DNA of 40,559 nucleotides from Lachnospiraceae bacterium (GTDB lineage Bacteria > Bacillota > Clostridia > Lachnospirales > Lachnospiraceae): NCBI GenBank assembly GCA_020860185.1, contig JAJBUT010000069.1, forward strand, positions 1-40,559, in the 5' to 3' direction. The notes under the pieces were generated by a model. That model ran no database searches. It was not told the origin of the DNA and saw only the letters and a list, made by a program, of their open reading frames with translations. Made by a program: the position numbers and the translations under genes. This document shows positions 38,513-40,559 of this stretch, piece after piece (position 1 is the first letter of the stretch; every line of letters begins with the position of its first letter).

Positions 38513-40240
38513 TTACCCGGAATGTTCCACACCGAGGTATGGAAGCACATCCTCAAAGATCTCCTGCATCACCGGCGCCGCAACCGTTCCTCCGTAGTAT
38601 GTCCCCTGCGGATGATAGATCACGACCAGCCCGATCACCTGAGGGTCATCCGCCGGGGCAAAACCGATAAAAGAAGAAATATACTGATTCTCACTCCGCG
38701 GCAGGGTCTGCGATGTAGCCGTCTTTCCGCCGACGGAATATCCCTCCACCGCCCCGTTTTTTCCGGTTCCCTCCGACACTACCTTCTCCAGAAGATACCG
38801 CAGCGTTTCGGATGTCTCCCCGCTCACAAGATTTTCCTCCTCCGCGAAGGAAAAGGTTTCGACCACTTCGCCGTCCGCATCCTCCACACGCACGCCGAAA
38901 TGCGGTGTGATGCGCGCACCCCCGTTGATCAGGGAAGACACAGTCGTGATCAGCTGAAGCGGCGTGATCTGAAAAGACTGACCGAAGGCGATGGTCGCCA
39001 GTTCCACCTGGCCGATCGCATCCTCGGCGTGCATGATGGTCACTGCCTCGCCGGGCAGATCCACGCCGGTCTTTTCCAGCAGGCCGAACTGCTCAAAATA
39101 ATCATAAAAAACGGCCGCCCCGAGCCGGAGCCCCAGTTCGATAAACACCGGGTTGCAGGAGTTCATGATCGCCTCCGTAAATGTCTCGGAGCCATGTCCC
39201 GCCGTCTTGTGGCAGCGGATTTTCCGGTCCTCCACCAGTTTATAGCCCGGGCAGTAGAAGGTCTCATCCAACGATACCAGACTCTCCTCGAGAGCCGCGG
39301 CCGTTGTAATCACTTTAAAGGTCGAGCCCGGCTCATAGGTGTCGCTGACAGAAGGATTTCTCCACATCTCATTCAGCAGATCCTGTTCCTCCTCATCCGT
39401 CAGGCCTTCTGTGATATCTGTGTTTAAGGTAAACGGATCATTTAAATTATATTCGGGGACATTCACCATCGCGAATATCTCCCCGTTCTGCGGATTCATC
39501 AGAATCACACTGACCGCATCCGCTTCCTTTTCCTCCAAAACAGTCTCAGCCGCCTGCTGGGCGTAGCACTGAATGTTGTAGTCGAGACTGGTCACCAGAT
39601 TATCTCCGCTGACCGGCTCCTGCCGCCGCTCTCCCGCCGCCTCGATCTCAATGCCGGACGCATCCGTCAGCGTCAGTATTTTCCCGGCCGTGCCGGATAA
39701 ATATTCGTCGTACATGACCTCCAGCCCCAAAATACCCTGATTATCACTCCCTGTAAAACCGATCACTCTGGAGGCCAGCTCATCACAGGGGTAATAACGC
39801 TTATAATCCACATCTACCTTAACCCCCGCGAGATCACAGGCAAGGATTGCATCACCCGTCTCTTTTGAAACATTGGTCCTGACGCGCTCAATGGAGCTGA
39901 CTTTCTCCACTCTCTCCCGCACTGCGTCTTCTGACATGTCCAGTTCCTCCGACAACACACGTATAACCGTCTCTGCATCCTCAATCTGCGCGTGTATCAC
40001 GGATATGGTACAGACAGACTGGTTGGACGCAAGAACGACCCCGTTGCGGTCCAGAATCTCCCCGCGCGCCGCTTTAATGCTCCGCTCTCTCTCATGCAGA
40101 TCCTCCGCCTTCTGTCCGTAAAAATCCGATCGGAAAATCATGATCCACGTCAGCCTGCCGGTAAGGAAAACCAGAACGCCGAGAATAATAAGTACCATAA
40201 CGAGCATCTTTTTCTTCTGAAATGTCCTGATACGTTTCAA
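38513..40240 (-). CDS. Penicillin-binding protein 2 (FtsI/SpoVD family)
   Basis: RGEILDRNGVVLASN; EPGSTFKVITT active-site SxxK; YSVGGKTATSQ. Confidence 0.94.
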   Translation of the reverse strand: MKRIRTFQKKKMLVMVLIILGVLVFLTGRLTWIMIFRSDFYGQKAEDLHERERSIKAARGEILDRNGVVLASNQSVCTISVIHAQIEDAETVIRVLSEELDMSEDAVRERVEKVSSIERVRTNVSKETGDAILACDLAGVKVDVDYKRYYPCDELASRVIGFTGSDNQGILGLEVMYDEYLSGTAGKILTLTDASGIEIEAAGERRQEPVSGDNLVTSLDYNIQCYAQQAAETVLEEKEADAVSVILMNPQNGEIFAMVNVPEYNLNDPFTLNTDITEGLTDEEEQDLLNEMWRNPSVSDTYEPGSTFKVITTAAALEESLVSLDETFYCPGYKLVEDRKIRCHKTAGHGSETFTEAIMNSCNPVFIELGLRLGAAVFYDYFEQFGLLEKTGVDLPGEAVTIMHAEDAIGQVELATIAFGQSFQITPLQLITTVSSLINGGARITPHFGVRVEDADGEVVETFSFAEEENLVSGETSETLRYLLEKVVSEGTGKNGAVEGYSVGGKTATSQTLPRSENQYISSFIGFAPADDPQVIGLVVIYHPQGTYYGGTVAAPVMQEIFEDVLPYLGVEHSG

Positions 40241-40421
40241 AACCGTGCTCCGAAACTGCCATTTATTATAATCTATTCGGTTTCTGCTCTGCTATGCCCT
40301 GACACGGCGGTTTTCTGCGGGGTATTTCGAGAGCTTTTTCATAGCGGAAAGATAGATTCAGCTATGCCCTGACACGACGATTTCCCGCGCATCTCGCGAA
40401 ATCCAATACCGAATGCCGCGG

Positions 40422-40559
40422 TTATTCCCCGCTTTCGGTCGAAGGATCATCTGTCGCATCCTCCCCGGTTTCACCGGTCTCATCCCCGGTGCCGTTATCT
40501 GCCTCGTCCGTGTCTGTCCCGTCCGAGGTGCCGTTATCCGCCTCGTCCGTGTCCGTCCC
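40422..40559 (-). CDS. Truncated CDS (C-terminal acidic low-complexity tail), product unknown; position suggests an FtsL-like or other division gene
   Basis: Minus-strand reading GTDTDEADNGTSDGTDTDEADNGTGDETGETGEDATDDPSTESGE*, open to the window edge. Confidence 0.6.
   Translation of the reverse strand, partial: GTDTDEADNGTSDGTDTDEADNGTGDETGETGEDATDDPSTESGE

Noticed and set aside
1-40559. tRNA, rRNA, CRISPR arrays or intact transposases
   Set aside because: None seen by eye on either strand; a tRNAscan/CRISPR/IS search was not possible.

Overview
Low-to-mid-GC Firmicutes (Clostridia/Lachnospiraceae-like) chromosomal segment, with almost every gene on the minus strand. Three blocks are visible. 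(1) 1-10 kb is housekeeping: a DUF2798-like/cytidylate-kinase-like fusion, prfA, prmC, yqhQ-type DUF1385, rpmE, rho and ppdK. (2) 10-25.8 kb is an accessory metallo-enzyme island: hypE, hypD, hypC, an AAA/STAND-type ATPase, hypF, two complete NifH-like/NifD-like/NifK-like sets in tandem, a half-size EamA transporter and hydF. (3) 26-40.5 kb is an orphan ORF, argS, sortase B, an L,D-transpeptidase, sigE-spoIIGA, and the division/peptidoglycan cluster (ftsZ, ftsQ/divIB, ftsW/spoVE, murD, mraY, PBP2/spoVD), ending in a truncated acidic-tailed CDS. The most interesting signal is the duplicated nitrogenase-superfamily island, bracketed by Fe(CN)2CO-assembly genes (hypCDEF) and the [FeFe] H-cluster maturase hydF, with no hydrogenase structural genes, hypA/hypB, hydE/hydG or nifB/E/N in the window. 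Non-coding signals link the island: a near-identical hairpin/RBS leader before both hypE and one nifH-like gene, a promoter-leader-terminator architecture before hydF, a 132-bp imperfect palindrome between two nitrogenase-like genes, and a 40-codon ORF that duplicates the C-terminal tail of a NifK-like protein. All family assignments come from reading motifs by eye; no database search was run.
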